64,000 bases of DNA from Actinoplanes italicus (GCF_003001815.1 NZ_PVMZ01000003.1:310001-374000), one strand, 5' to 3'. Positions 17,310-25,420 are shown, numbered from the stretch's first letter. A program made the numbers and translations. The notes: generated by a model from the letters alone, not told the origin.

Positions 17310-17546
17310 GCGCCGCGGAGGGTGGTGCGCCGCGGAGGGTGGTGCGCCGCGGAGGATGGTGCGGCGCGGAGGGTGGTGCGGCGCGGAGGGTGGTGCGGCG
17401 CGGAGGGTGGGCGCGGCGCGGAGGGCGAGCTCAAGGGCGACGGGGCGCGTAGGGCGGCGCGGCGCGGAGCGTCAATGTGAGGGCGGCGCGGCGCGAAGGG
17501 GGAGCGGCGCGGCGCGGAGGGGGAGCGGCGCGGCGCGGAGGGGGAG
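17310..17546. repeat. 17-bp GC-rich tandem repeat, decaying rightward
   Basis: Near-perfect 17-bp units of the type GCGCCGCGGAGGGTGGT from 17310 to ~17415, changing to GCGGCGCGGAGGGTGGT and then to looser GGGGGAGCGGCGCGGC units up to 17546. It lies directly downstream of the glnA terminator. No coding signature. Confidence 0.85.
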
Positions 17547-17595
17547 CGTGAGGATGGTGGGGTGAAGAAGGGTTCGCCGGCTCGGCGCCTACGCG

Positions 17596-17638
17596 AAACG
17601 GCGGCCACGCCGGCCGAAGCCGGGCGTGACCGCCGTTT
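17596..17638. terminator. glnA terminator hairpin
   Basis: AAACGGCGG-C-CACGCC (17596-17611) pairs with GGCGTG-A-CCGCCGTTT (17623-17638), 9+6 bp with one mismatch, 18 bp beyond the glnA stop on the minus strand. No U tract. Confidence 0.75.
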
Positions 17639-17655
17639 GTCGAGCGGTACCGAGA

Positions 17656-19080
17656 TCAGACGTTGTAGTACATCTCGAACTCGTGCGGGGTCGGGCGGAG
17701 CCGGACCGGGTCGATCTCGTTGGTTCGCTTGTAGTCGATCCACGTGGAGATCAGGTCGTCGGTGAAGACGCCGCCGGCAGTGAGGAACTCGTGGTCAGCC
17801 TCGAGCGAGTTCAGCACGGCGTCCAGCGAGCCGGGCACCTGCTTGACGCTGCCCCACTCCTCCGGCGGCAGGTCGTACAGGTCCTTGTCGATCGGGGCCG
17901 GGGGCTCGATCTTGTTCTTGATGCCGTCGAGGCCGGCCATCATCTGGGCCGAGAACGCCAGGTACGGGTTCGACGACGGGTCCGGCACGCGGAACTCGAT
18001 GCGCTTGGCCTTGGGGTTACTGCCGGTCACCGGGATACGGGTGCAGGCGGACCGGTTGCGCTGCGAGTAGACCAGGTTGACCGGGGCCTCGTAGCCGGGC
18101 ACCAGGCGCCGGTACGAGTTGACGGTCGGGTTGGTGAACGCGAGCAGCGACGGCGCGTGGTGCAGCAGGCCGCCGATGTACCAGCGGGCCGTGTCGGACA
18201 GGCCGGCGTAACCGGTCTCGTCGTAGAACAGCGGCTCGCCGTTCAGCCACAGGCTCTGGTGGGTGTGCATGCCGGAGCCGTTGTCACCGAAGAGCGGCTT
18301 CGGCATGAACGTGGCGGTCTTGCGGTGCTCCCACGCGGTGTTCTTGATGATGTACTTGAACAGCTGCATCTGGTCGCCGGCGTGCAGCAGGGTCGAGAAC
18401 TTGTAGTTGATCTCGGCCTGGCCCGCGGTGCCGACCTCGTGGTGCGAGCGCTCGACGGTGAAGCCGGTGTCGACGAGGCGGCGGACCATGGAGTCACGCA
18501 GGTCGCTGTAGTGGTCGACCGGCGAGACCGGGAAGTAACCACCCTTGTAGGCGGTCTTGTAACCCCGGTTGCCGCCCTCTTCCTCGCGGCCGGTGTTCCA
18601 GGCGCCCTCGATCGAGTCGATGTAGTAGAACGACTGGTGCGCCGAGGTCTCGTGGCGGATCGAGTCGAAGATGTAGAACTCGGCCTCGGCGCCGAAGTAG
18701 GCGGTGTCGGCGATGCCGCTGGCCGCCAGGTAGGCCTCGGCCTTCTTGGCCACGTTCCGCGGGTCGCGCGAGTAGGCCTCGCGGGTGAACGGGTCGTGGA
18801 TGAAGAAGTTGAGGGCGAGCGTCTTCTGGATCCGGAACGGGTCGATGAAGGCGGTCGCGACGTCCGGCAGCAGCATCATGTCGGACTCGTGGATGGCCTG
18901 GAAGCCGCGGATCGAGGATCCGTCGAAGGCGAGGCCGTCGGTGGCAACACTGTCGTCGAACGACTCGACCGGGATGTTGAAGTGCTGCATCACACCCGGC
19001 AGGTCACAGAAACGTACGTCGACGAACTTGACGTCCTCGTCTTTGAGGTATCGCAGGAGTTCCTCGGGATTGGCGAACAC
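17656..19080 (-). CDS. glnA: Glutamine synthetase type I (GSI-beta)
   Basis: 474 residues from GTG 19080, preceded by AGGAGGA; a longer in-frame upstream extension lacks family similarity. Catalyses ATP-dependent ligation of ammonia to glutamate in the cytoplasm as a dodecamer. Family signatures: [18 protein letters not shown] at the N-terminus, DGSSIRGF, the ATP-binding [16 protein letters not shown], and [10 protein letters not shown] near residue 400, whose tyrosine is the adenylylation site served by GlnE (1-2198). The region 80-120 bp upstream contains a GlnR-type operator (19163-19200), consistent with nitrogen control. Confidence 0.98.
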   Translation of the reverse strand: MFANPEELLRYLKDEDVKFVDVRFCDLPGVMQHFNIPVESFDDSVATDGLAFDGSSIRGFQAIHESDMMLLPDVATAFIDPFRIQKTLALNFFIHDPFTREAYSRDPRNVAKKAEAYLAASGIADTAYFGAEAEFYIFDSIRHETSAHQSFYYIDSIEGAWNTGREEEGGNRGYKTAYKGGYFPVSPVDHYSDLRDSMVRRLVDTGFTVERSHHEVGTAGQAEINYKFSTLLHAGDQMQLFKYIIKNTAWEHRKTATFMPKPLFGDNGSGMHTHQSLWLNGEPLFYDETGYAGLSDTARWYIGGLLHHAPSLLAFTNPTVNSYRRLVPGYEAPVNLVYSQRNRSACTRIPVTGSNPKAKRIEFRVPDPSSNPYLAFSAQMMAGLDGIKNKIEPPAPIDKDLYDLPPEEWGSVKQVPGSLDAVLNSLEADHEFLTAGGVFTDDLISTWIDYKRTNEIDPVRLRPTPHEFEMYYNV

Positions 19081-19162
19081 ACGTCCTCCTGGCACAGTTT
19101 TCCGATACCGGGCGGCACGAGCCGCCACCTGGCAGGGCTGGTCGCGACGTTATGGGTCCGGA

Positions 19163-19200
19163 GTTGCCCCGGCGTATCCCTATTGTTTCCGCCGTGTTAC
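19163..19200 (-). promoter_or_regulatory. GlnR-type operator upstream of glnA
   Basis: On the minus strand: GTAAC-N6-GAAAC (19200-19185), then N6-GATAC (19178-19174) and N6-GCAAC (19167-19163). The first pair is a perfect match to the actinomycete GlnR box gTnAc-n6-GaAAc; the second is a degenerate copy with exact 6-nt spacing. It sits 83-120 bp upstream of the glnA start, with CATAAC (19152-19147) as a possible -10. Confidence 0.75.
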
Positions 19201-19270
19201 GTAGTGCTTCGAGCAGGCACGGCAGTACGCGAGCCGATCATTCGGACCATATCGCGTACGCTCGGCGACC

Positions 19271-19645
19271 GTGGTTGCTTTGAACGAGCCTGCCGGGCTC
19301 GGCCCCCGGCTCGGCGCGCTGGTCATCGACTGGGTGCTGTGCCTGCTGATCGCGAGTCTCTACGCCAGCCCGGCCGAGAAGTCGTGGCCCGCGGTTCTCG
19401 TGCTGATCCTCGCCAACACCTTCTTCCTGGGCCTGTTCGGGCAGACACCCGGCATGCGGCTGTTCCGGGTGCGCTGTGCGTCCTATCCGGACGGCGGCGT
19501 CATCGGCCTGGGCCGCGGCCTGCTTCGGGCGGTCCTGCTCGGGCTGTTCATCCCGGCGATCATCCTGAACAGCGAGGGCCGTGGCCTGCACGACCGGCTC
19601 GCCCGCTCGATCGTCGTGGGTGTACCCCGGTCACCGGCCCCGTAA
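19271..19645 (+). CDS. RDD family membrane protein
   Basis: 124 residues, three membrane helices. RDD signature residues: Arg and Asp in GPRLGALVIDWVLC (TM1) and the late Asp in GLHDRLARSIVV. GQTPGMRLFRVR is the usual loop before TM3. Members are small membrane proteins of unclear, possibly ion-transport, function. Divergent from glnA across the GlnR-type site; the 3' end overlaps the convergent ESX gene by 15 bp. Confidence 0.85.
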   Translation: MVALNEPAGLGPRLGALVIDWVLCLLIASLYASPAEKSWPAVLVLILANTFFLGLFGQTPGMRLFRVRCASYPDGGVIGLGRGLLRAVLLGLFIPAIILNSEGRGLHDRLARSIVVGVPRSPAP

Positions 19646-21841
19646 CGCCCGGCCGATGTCCTCCTCGGGACGGTCGTCACCGCGCCCGGCCACCACACCG
19701 CCGCCCGGAGTCCGTACGCCGAAGGCCTGATCGTCGGTGATGGGGTCGTCGGTCTGGCGAACCGGGATCGGCTCCCCACCGCCTCGCCGTTTTCCCAGCT
19801 CAGGAGCCACGGTGCCGGGCTTGTTCGGCTCCGCGTAACCCTCCGGCCGTGTGGCCGCCCGGCTGCGCAGACCCCACGGCCCGCCGTCCGGACGGGCGCG
19901 CTCCGGTGCGTCGATCACACCGTTTCCGCCGCGACGGCGGGCCTCCTCGGCGCCGAACAGATCCGACCAGGCCGCCGCACCGGGCTCCCGGCGGGGCGGG
20001 CGGTAGGGCGGGGGAGCGGCAGGGGAGACGGGCCGGTTCAGCACCGGCGGCGCGGTGCCGCCGGGACGCTGCGTTGCTGACGGCGTCCGGACCTCGGCGG
20101 CGCTTCCGGGCCGGGCACCACGATCTTCAACCGGATTCTTGAGTACGGGCGGAGCAGCCGACACCGGCGGCCGGCCGAACGTGTCCGACCTGCCCGGCGT
20201 CTGCGGTACCGGAGTCGTCCCGCCCGGCCGCGCGCTCCGGCGGTCGCCGGGGCGTCCCGTCGCCGGGGGCGGTGGCGTCACGCCGGGCGCGTCGCGGCCG
20301 GGACGGCCGTTCTGCGTCTGGGGCGGTGCGGGCGGCGTACCCGGCTGGGATCTGCGCCTTTCTCCGGGCCTTCCGGTGGCGGGAGGCGGGGTGACGCCGG
20401 GCCTTCCGGTGGCGGGAGGCGGGGTGACGCCGGGCCTGCCGTTGGCGGGCGGCGGGACGAAGATGCCGGGCGTGCCGCGTCCGGGGCGCTCGGTCTGCGG
20501 CTGCGGGGCGGCACCGGGCGTGGTGCGGGTCGGCCGCTGCTGCGCGCCGGGACGTCCGGTCTGCGGCGGGACCACCACGGGCCCGGTACGCCGGATCTCC
20601 CGGCCCCCCGGCGGCACCACCGGCGTGACCGGTGCGGCCGGTCGGCGGATCGTCCGTCCCGGAAGGTTGGGCGGGACCGCCACGATCGGTCCGCCCGGCC
20701 GGTTGACCTGCGGCGGAATGCCCGGGCGCACGGTGCCGGGCGGAATGACGACCGGCCCGCCGGTGCCCGGGACACCGGTTCCCGGAACGGGAAGTGGCTG
20801 ACCCGGCAGCGCGCCCGGGGGAAGTGTTCCGGGCGGGAACACAGCGGGCGGCGCGACCCCACCGGGCTGCGGCAACGCGACGCCCGGCGGCAGGGTCCCG
20901 GGAGGCGTCACACCGGGGGGCAGAGATCCCGGCGGTACGACGCCAGGCTGCACCGGGGCCGGGAGTTGCACGCCGGGCGGCAGCAGTCCCGGCGGCTGGT
21001 TCTGCCCGGGCGGGATCACACCCGGCAGTTCCGCGGCGGGCGGATTGTTGCCGACCGGCAGCACCGGGATCGGCGGCGCGAACTGGCCGGGACCGCCGAT
21101 CCCGCCCGGCCCTCCCGTTCCCGGCGGAAGCGCGGGCGGCTGGTTGAGCACCGCGTTCAACGGCTGCACCGGCGGACCGACCCCGTTGGACAGCACCGCG
21201 ATGTAGTCGAAGAACTGGTCGCCGTAGTGCTGCGCCAGCCGCTGTGCCTCCAGCTGGTACCGCTGCCGGATCTGCGTCTGCTGCTCGGAGATGTGCTCCT
21301 CGGCCGCGGCGTCCCAGCCCTGCCCCTCGCTGAGCCACACGCCGAGGTGCTCGGCGAAGTCCAGGTTGGCCGAGTCCTTCAGCTCCCGCGCGTAGTTCAC
21401 CTCGAGCCGCGCCATCGCGTACCGGGCCTCGTTGGAGACGTTGACCAGATGCCGCAGCGCCGTCACGTTCTGCTGGGCCGCGTCCATCCAGACGTCCAGG
21501 TAGGTCAGCGTCTCGCCCGGGCCCCTCCGCAGGAACGCGTCCCGTGCGGCCGGCGACTGCCACGACTCGTCGCGCAGAACATCGCTCTGCCTGATCAGGA
21601 AACCGCGCACGTCGGCCAGGAACGCCCACGCGTTCTGCCACTGGTCGGCCAGGGCGGCCATCTCCTCCGGATGCATGTTCGAGATCCGGTGCGAGATCTG
21701 CTCGATCGTCGTCTGGTTGCCCGGCCCCGGCGGTGCCGTGTACGGCAGCGTCGACGGCGGGTAGCTGCCGTAGTGCGTCTGTCCGCTGTACTGGCTGTAC
21801 CCGTAGTTCGGGTTCGCGCTGGCGCCGTAGTGGTCAGCCAT
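19631..21841 (-). CDS. ESX-associated protein: N-terminal helical WXG-like domain and long Pro/Gly-rich tail
   Basis: 736 residues. Residues ~40-215 are helical with an ESX-type hairpin (SWQSPAARDAFL in place of the W-x-G turn; LRHLVNVSNEARYAMARLEV). From ~220 to the end it is disordered and Pro/Gly-rich, including three 11-residue repeats of the PPPATGRPGVT type around residues 460-495 and many PPGTLPPGV steps. The layout (helical bundle plus long disordered tail) recalls secreted ESX substrates such as EspB-like or PPE-like proteins, without clear homology. Starts 4 bp after the stop of the next ESX protein, so they are co-transcribed. Export is inferred. Confidence 0.75.
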   Translation of the reverse strand: MADHYGASANPNYGYSQYSGQTHYGSYPPSTLPYTAPPGPGNQTTIEQISHRISNMHPEEMAALADQWQNAWAFLADVRGFLIRQSDVLRDESWQSPAARDAFLRRGPGETLTYLDVWMDAAQQNVTALRHLVNVSNEARYAMARLEVNYARELKDSANLDFAEHLGVWLSEGQGWDAAAEEHISEQQTQIRQRYQLEAQRLAQHYGDQFFDYIAVLSNGVGPPVQPLNAVLNQPPALPPGTGGPGGIGGPGQFAPPIPVLPVGNNPPAAELPGVIPPGQNQPPGLLPPGVQLPAPVQPGVVPPGSLPPGVTPPGTLPPGVALPQPGGVAPPAVFPPGTLPPGALPGQPLPVPGTGVPGTGGPVVIPPGTVRPGIPPQVNRPGGPIVAVPPNLPGRTIRRPAAPVTPVVPPGGREIRRTGPVVVPPQTGRPGAQQRPTRTTPGAAPQPQTERPGRGTPGIFVPPPANGRPGVTPPPATGRPGVTPPPATGRPGERRRSQPGTPPAPPQTQNGRPGRDAPGVTPPPPATGRPGDRRSARPGGTTPVPQTPGRSDTFGRPPVSAAPPVLKNPVEDRGARPGSAAEVRTPSATQRPGGTAPPVLNRPVSPAAPPPYRPPRREPGAAAWSDLFGAEEARRRGGNGVIDAPERARPDGGPWGLRSRAATRPEGYAEPNKPGTVAPELGKRRGGGEPIPVRQTDDPITDDQAFGVRTPGGGVVAGRGDDRPEEDIGRALRGR

Positions 21842-21845
21842 CGGA

Positions 21846-22826
21846 TCAGCCGTTCACACGGGGCGTGCGGCCACCGGTGGCCTCGCCGGTCACGATCCGG
21901 TTCTTCTCCACGAGGTCGCCCTTCTCGTTGCGTTCCGAGACCACCTGGACCTGCTCACGGGTCGCCGGGTCGGTGCTCTCGACCGTCCTCTGCACGGTCT
22001 CGCCGGCCGCGTCCCGTACCTCGGTGCTGCGGCCGGTCACCCGGTCGCCGTCGAACTCGGTGCGCGTCTCGGTCGTGCCGGTCTGCTTGCCGTCCGCCCC
22101 GTAGACCTCCTGCACGGTGACTTCGGCGCCACCGGTGAACCGGGTCGACGTACGGGTCGTCACCGAGGAGACCGTCTCGCCGTTGCCGCCGAACACCGTC
22201 GTCGTGACCGTCGTCGCGCCGCCCGGCGGCGTGAACGTCATCACCTCGCGGCGCTCCCCGTTGGGCCCGGCCGCCGTCTCCAGCGTCTGATAGGCGGAGA
22301 TCGGTGTGTTCGACGTGACCCGCCAGGCGCTGCTGCCCGCCGCCGGAACCGCGGTGCTGAACGCCGACTGCTGCTCCCAGAACGTCGCGCCGACACCCGG
22401 GGGCAGCCCTTCCGGTCTCGGTACGGACTTGTCCCCGTACGCGAAGAGAACGTCGTTGAGAGAAGCGGCGGAGATCGCGTCACCGGAACCGTAGCTGTCG
22501 GCGACCGTGCGAGCCGCGCTGCCGATGTTGCCCACCGACTCGGCCAGCTTCTGCAGGTAGACCGTCAGTTCGCCGGCGTTCGCGACCAGGCGGGCCCGCA
22601 CCGCGTCGGCCTCGCCCAGCACCTCGCCGGTGAACGCCTGGCCGGGGATGTCCCCGAGCGGGCGCAGGTACGCCGCCCGTGACGCGATGTCCATCTGCTG
22701 GTTGGTGAGGGAGGCCGCGTACTCGCGGAGACCGTCGAGGTCGACGTCGACGGACGGACCGCCGGCCAGCCACGGCGCGTTCGTGTTCTGCGCGGTCTGC
22801 TCCGCGTAGGGATCGTCTGCGGCCAT
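21846..22826 (-). CDS. ESX-associated protein with WXG100-like N-terminus and beta-repeat C-terminus
   Basis: 326 residues from ATG 22826, with a strong GGGGGAGG ribosome site. Residues ~20-110 are a helical hairpin (VDLDGLREYAASLTNQQM; LTVYLQKLAESVGNIGSA), like T7SS substrate domains. From ~170 on, short Thr/Val-rich strands repeat (TTTVFGGNGETVSSVTTRTS and related), an RHS/beta-solenoid-like composition. First gene of a two-gene minus-strand operon, divergent from the WXG100 pair. Probable secreted or surface-exposed partner; no activity can be assigned. Confidence 0.72.
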   Translation of the reverse strand: MAADDPYAEQTAQNTNAPWLAGGPSVDVDLDGLREYAASLTNQQMDIASRAAYLRPLGDIPGQAFTGEVLGEADAVRARLVANAGELTVYLQKLAESVGNIGSAARTVADSYGSGDAISAASLNDVLFAYGDKSVPRPEGLPPGVGATFWEQQSAFSTAVPAAGSSAWRVTSNTPISAYQTLETAAGPNGERREVMTFTPPGGATTVTTTVFGGNGETVSSVTTRTSTRFTGGAEVTVQEVYGADGKQTGTTETRTEFDGDRVTGRSTEVRDAAGETVQRTVESTDPATREQVQVVSERNEKGDLVEKNRIVTGEATGGRTPRVNG

Positions 22827-23028
22827 CACGCCTCCCCCAGGCTGTCGGTGATGCCACATCGCAATTGATCAAAATAATTGTCGATCACGATGAGCGGGTG
22901 ACGCAGAAGAGTACGCCCGAACCCCGGATCGGGTTCGACGAGATTCTTTTGAAAAAGCTTCGAACCGAGTACGGGCGGACGGCGTACGGAGATGCATAAC
23001 CCACTCACGAGATTCGGGGAGAGAGACA
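22827..23028. promoter_or_regulatory. Divergent promoter region of the ESX substrate genes
   Basis: 202 bp between divergent ESX genes, notably AT-richer than its surroundings. It contains the inverted repeat CGAACCC (22918-22924) / GGGTTCG (22931-22937) and an A/T-rich stretch TTCTTTTGAAAAAGCTT (22944-22960). GATTCGGGGAGAGA just before the first WXG gene recurs before the second one (23415-23428). Confidence 0.45.
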
Positions 23029-23385
23029 GTGGCGACAACTCCGGGCATGGGTCAGGTCCATGCCACACAGGAACAGCTCACCTCCATGGCGAACCGGTGC
23101 TCCGACACCGGCCAGAACATCTCGCGTGGCATGAACCAGCTGCTCGGCCAGATCCAGGGACTCAGCGGCGGCGCCTTCGCCGGAACCGCGAACAACGCCC
23201 TCCAGGACGTCTCGGCGCAGCTCAACGACGGTCTCAACAAGATCATGCAGGCGCTGGACGAGCTCGGCGGCAAGATGTCGGCCGCCTCGCAGACGTACGG
23301 AGTGAACGACGACGAGGCCGCCCAGTCCATCCGTGGTGCCGCCGCCGGTGGCGACAGCGCCGTCCTCAGCGCCCTTCGCGGCTGA
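23029..23385 (+). CDS. WXG100-family ESX protein lacking the tryptophan
   Basis: 118 residues, GTG start with GGGGAGAGAGA upstream. Two long helices flank AFAGTANNALQ, where the canonical W-x-G turn is F-A-G. QVHATQEQLTSMANRC at the N-terminus fits the EsxA/B-like fold; the 20-residue tail after the second helix may hold the export signal (a Y-x-x-x-D/E motif is met by YGVNDDE). Paired with the next gene in the usual EsxA/EsxB arrangement and probably forming a heterodimer exported by EccC. Confidence 0.85.
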   Translation: MATTPGMGQVHATQEQLTSMANRCSDTGQNISRGMNQLLGQIQGLSGGAFAGTANNALQDVSAQLNDGLNKIMQALDELGGKMSAASQTYGVNDDEAAQSIRGAAAGGDSAVLSALRG

Positions 23386-23432
23386 CCCTCCTGATCTCAA
23401 GGTCGGGACTTCAAGATTCGGGGAGAGAAATC

Positions 23433-23717
23433 ATGAACATCACCTACAACTTCGGCCAGATCGCTGACGTCTCGTCATCCATCAACAGCTTCCAGGGCCA
23501 GATGGATCAGCAGCTCAACGACCTGTACACCGCGTTCACCCAGCTCTTCGCCCAGGACTGGACCGGCGCCGCCGGCACCGCCTGCGACGAGGCCCGGCAG
23601 AAGTGGAACCAGGGCGCCACCGAGATCAAGCAGGCCCTCGCCAGCGTCGGTGTCAAGCTGGGTTCCTCGGCCGAGCGCATGCAGCAGGTCGACGCGCAGA
23701 TCGCCTCCAACATGTGA
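23433..23717 (+). CDS. WXG100-family ESX protein
   Basis: 94 residues, the classical length. Helix-turn-helix with W-T-G in FAQDWTGAAGTACDEAR. It has the same GATTCGGGGAGAGA leader as its upstream partner, 47 bp away. Probable secreted heterodimer partner of the 118-residue protein. A 12-bp hairpin at 23738-23769 ends the pair. Confidence 0.93.
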   Translation: MNITYNFGQIADVSSSINSFQGQMDQQLNDLYTAFTQLFAQDWTGAAGTACDEARQKWNQGATEIKQALASVGVKLGSSAERMQQVDAQIASNM

Positions 23718-23737
23718 CGAATCGACAACGTCACCCG

Positions 23738-23769
23738 GATCGGCCGCCGAATTCCTCCGGCGGCCGATC
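23738..23769. terminator. Terminator of the WXG100 pair
   Basis: GATCGGCCGCCG (23738-23749), 8-nt loop, exact complement (23758-23769), 20 bp beyond the stop of the second WXG100 gene. It probably lets the WXG pair be expressed above the following mycosin-like gene. Confidence 0.8.
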
Positions 23770-23810
23770 AATGCTCTCCGTTGAATTTCTGGGGCTTTCG
23801 GGGGTGCATT

Positions 23811-25202
23811 ATGTACGTCATGAGAAACGTCTCGTCGATCATTACGACGTTCTCGGTGGCCGTGACCATGATCGCGGTTCTTCCCTCTTCCGCGCTCGGC
23901 GTTGCCGGGTCTTCTTCCGTGCTTGCTGTACCCGGATCTTCTTCCGTGGCCGTTGTGCCCGGCCTCTCCTCCGTGCGCGGCGTGCCTGGCCTCTCCTCCG
24001 TGCGCGGCGTGCCTGGCCTCTCCTCCGTGCGCGGTGTACCCGGGCAGGATTGCGCGCAGCCGGGGGAGGACCGGATCAACGGTTCCTGGGCCCGCGCCAT
24101 GCTCCAGGCGGACGCGATCGGCGCCCTCGAAACCGGCGGCGGAACGCGTGTCGCCGTGCTCTCCACCGGTGTCGACCGTGGACAGCCGCAGCTCGGCGAC
24201 CGGGTCCTCGCCGGTGACGACACCGTCGACAACGCGGGCACGGCAGACCAGGACTGCACCGGCACCGGCACACAGGTGGCCGGCGTCATCAGCGGACTCC
24301 GCAACGGCGGCGACAGTGACGCGGCCGGTCTGGCGCCGGGCGCCGTGATCCTGCCGGTCCGGGTCATGCCCGACGATCCGGCCGGCTCCGAGCCGACACC
24401 CGGCACCCTGACCCGCGGCATCCTCACCGCCGTACAGCAGAACGCCGACGTCGTCGTCGTGGCCGCACCCGTCTACCGGGACGACCCCGACCTGAAATCC
24501 GCCGTGGCCACCGCCGTCGCCCAGGGCACGGTCATCGTCGCCGCCGTAGGTGACCTCGGCTCCCGCGACGACGGCAACCCCGACCCGTACCCCGCCTCAT
24601 ATCCTGGCGTGATCGGCGTCGGAGCCGTCGACCAGAACGGGCAGATCGCACCGGCCTCCCAGTTCGGCGAGTACGTCGACCTGGTCGCACCCGGCGTGGC
24701 CGTGCCGGCCCTCCAGACCGGCCGAGGCCTCGTCGAGACGTCCGGCACCGCCGTGGCCGCCGGTTTCGTCGGAGCCGCCGCGGCGCTGCTCCGGGCCCGC
24801 GAGCCCCGGCTGCCCCCGGCCGAGGTGGCCCGCCGCCTGATCGCCACCGCGAGCCCCGCTCCCACCGGCCCCGCGTTCGGCGCCGGAGTCGTCAATCCCT
24901 ACGCGGCCCTGACCGCCCGCGTGGTCGACACCGAGGCCCGCCGGCTACCCGCCCTGGAAGCGGCCCCACTCCCCGACGACACTGCCGAACTGCGGCGCCG
25001 AGCCATCGCCATCAGCAGCGCCGTGGTCGCCGCCGTCCTGGTCGTCGGCCTTCTGCTCGCCGCCGCAGCCTTCCGCCGAAGCCGCCGCCAGTGGCGCCCG
25101 GGCCTGGCCGTCCGCCCGAAGTCCCCACCCGAGCCCCTGGAACCGGGCCCGCCCGTCATGCTCCTCGACACCCCACCCCCCGAACCGGCCCGCCGCCCCT
25201 GA
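23811..25202 (+). CDS. Catalytically dead mycosin-like (MycP, S8 subtilase fold) ESX membrane component
   Basis: 463 residues from ATG 23811 (ATG 23820 also possible). Layout is that of a mycosin: signal peptide (~8-30), subtilase domain (~110-370), C-terminal TM (AISSAVVAAVLVVGLLLAAA) and cytoplasmic Arg/Pro tail. Aligned on MycP motifs, all catalytic positions are changed: Asp in AVIDTGV is Ser118 (AVLSTGV), His in GHGT is Thr152 (CTGTGTQVAG), oxyanion Asn is Asp248 (VIVAAVGDLG), and the nucleophile in SGTS is Ala314 (SGTAVAAG). Residues 33-77 are five 9-residue repeats. Mycosins also stabilise the ESX membrane complex independently of proteolysis, so a structural role is the likely function. 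No other subtilase lies in the locus. Confidence 0.9.
   Translation: MYVMRNVSSIITTFSVAVTMIAVLPSSALGVAGSSSVLAVPGSSSVAVVPGLSSVRGVPGLSSVRGVPGLSSVRGVPGQDCAQPGEDRINGSWARAMLQADAIGALETGGGTRVAVLSTGVDRGQPQLGDRVLAGDDTVDNAGTADQDCTGTGTQVAGVISGLRNGGDSDAAGLAPGAVILPVRVMPDDPAGSEPTPGTLTRGILTAVQQNADVVVVAAPVYRDDPDLKSAVATAVAQGTVIVAAVGDLGSRDDGNPDPYPASYPGVIGVGAVDQNGQIAPASQFGEYVDLVAPGVAVPALQTGRGLVETSGTAVAAGFVGAAAALLRAREPRLPPAEVARRLIATASPAPTGPAFGAGVVNPYAALTARVVDTEARRLPALEAAPLPDDTAELRRRAIAISSAVVAAVLVVGLLLAAAAFRRSRRQWRPGLAVRPKSPPEPLEPGPPVMLLDTPPPEPARRP
23907..24041 (+). repeat. 27-bp coding tandem repeat in the mycosin-like gene
   Basis: Five in-frame 27-bp units encoding G-x-S-S-V-x-x-V-P; the last three encode GLSSVRGVP identically. 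They lie just after the signal peptide, so the repeats would form an exposed N-terminal linker. Confidence 0.9.
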
Positions 25203-25232
25203 CCTCCACCTCGCCAGACCCGACTCACCGCC

Positions 25233-25296
25233 GTCGCCCAGCGCAGTCGCCCAGCGCAGTCGCCCAGCGCAGTCGCCCAGCGCAGTCGCCCAGCGC
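25233..25296. repeat. 13-bp tandem repeat, five copies
   Basis: GTCGCCCAGCGCA starts at 25233, 25246, 25259, 25272 and 25285 (last unit degenerate), 30 bp beyond the mycosin-like stop. Confidence 0.92.
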
Positions 25297-25360
25297 CGGT
25301 CCCCTCGGTGTCCGTCGTCCCCGGTGTTCGGCGGTCCCGGCACGTGGCGGTCCCAGGTGC

Positions 25361-25420
25361 CGCGGTCTCCCGCCGGGTGGTCCCTGGTACCGCGGTCTCC
25401 CGCCGGGTGGTCCCTGGTGC
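25361..25420. repeat. 30-bp direct repeat, two near-identical copies
   Basis: Units 25361-25390 and 25391-25420 (beginning CGCGGTCTCCCGCCGGGTGG) differ only at the penultimate base; a degenerate third begins near 25340. Confidence 0.85.

Noticed and set aside
17212..17565. Open frames in the 17-bp GC-rich repeats on both strands
   Set aside because: They come from stop-free GC-rich repetition; the frame encodes only Arg/Gly/Ala runs and no start has a ribosome site.
22912..22975. tRNA-like GGGTTCGA at 22930-22939
   Set aside because: No acceptor stem or anticodon arm can be drawn around it; it is part of a short inverted repeat in the divergent promoter.
24162..24180. Asp122 of the mycosin-like protein (STGVD) as a displaced catalytic Asp
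   Set aside because: It lies four residues after the catalytic position in the conserved A-V-x-D-T-G-V strand and cannot take the same place; His, Asn and Ser are missing as well.
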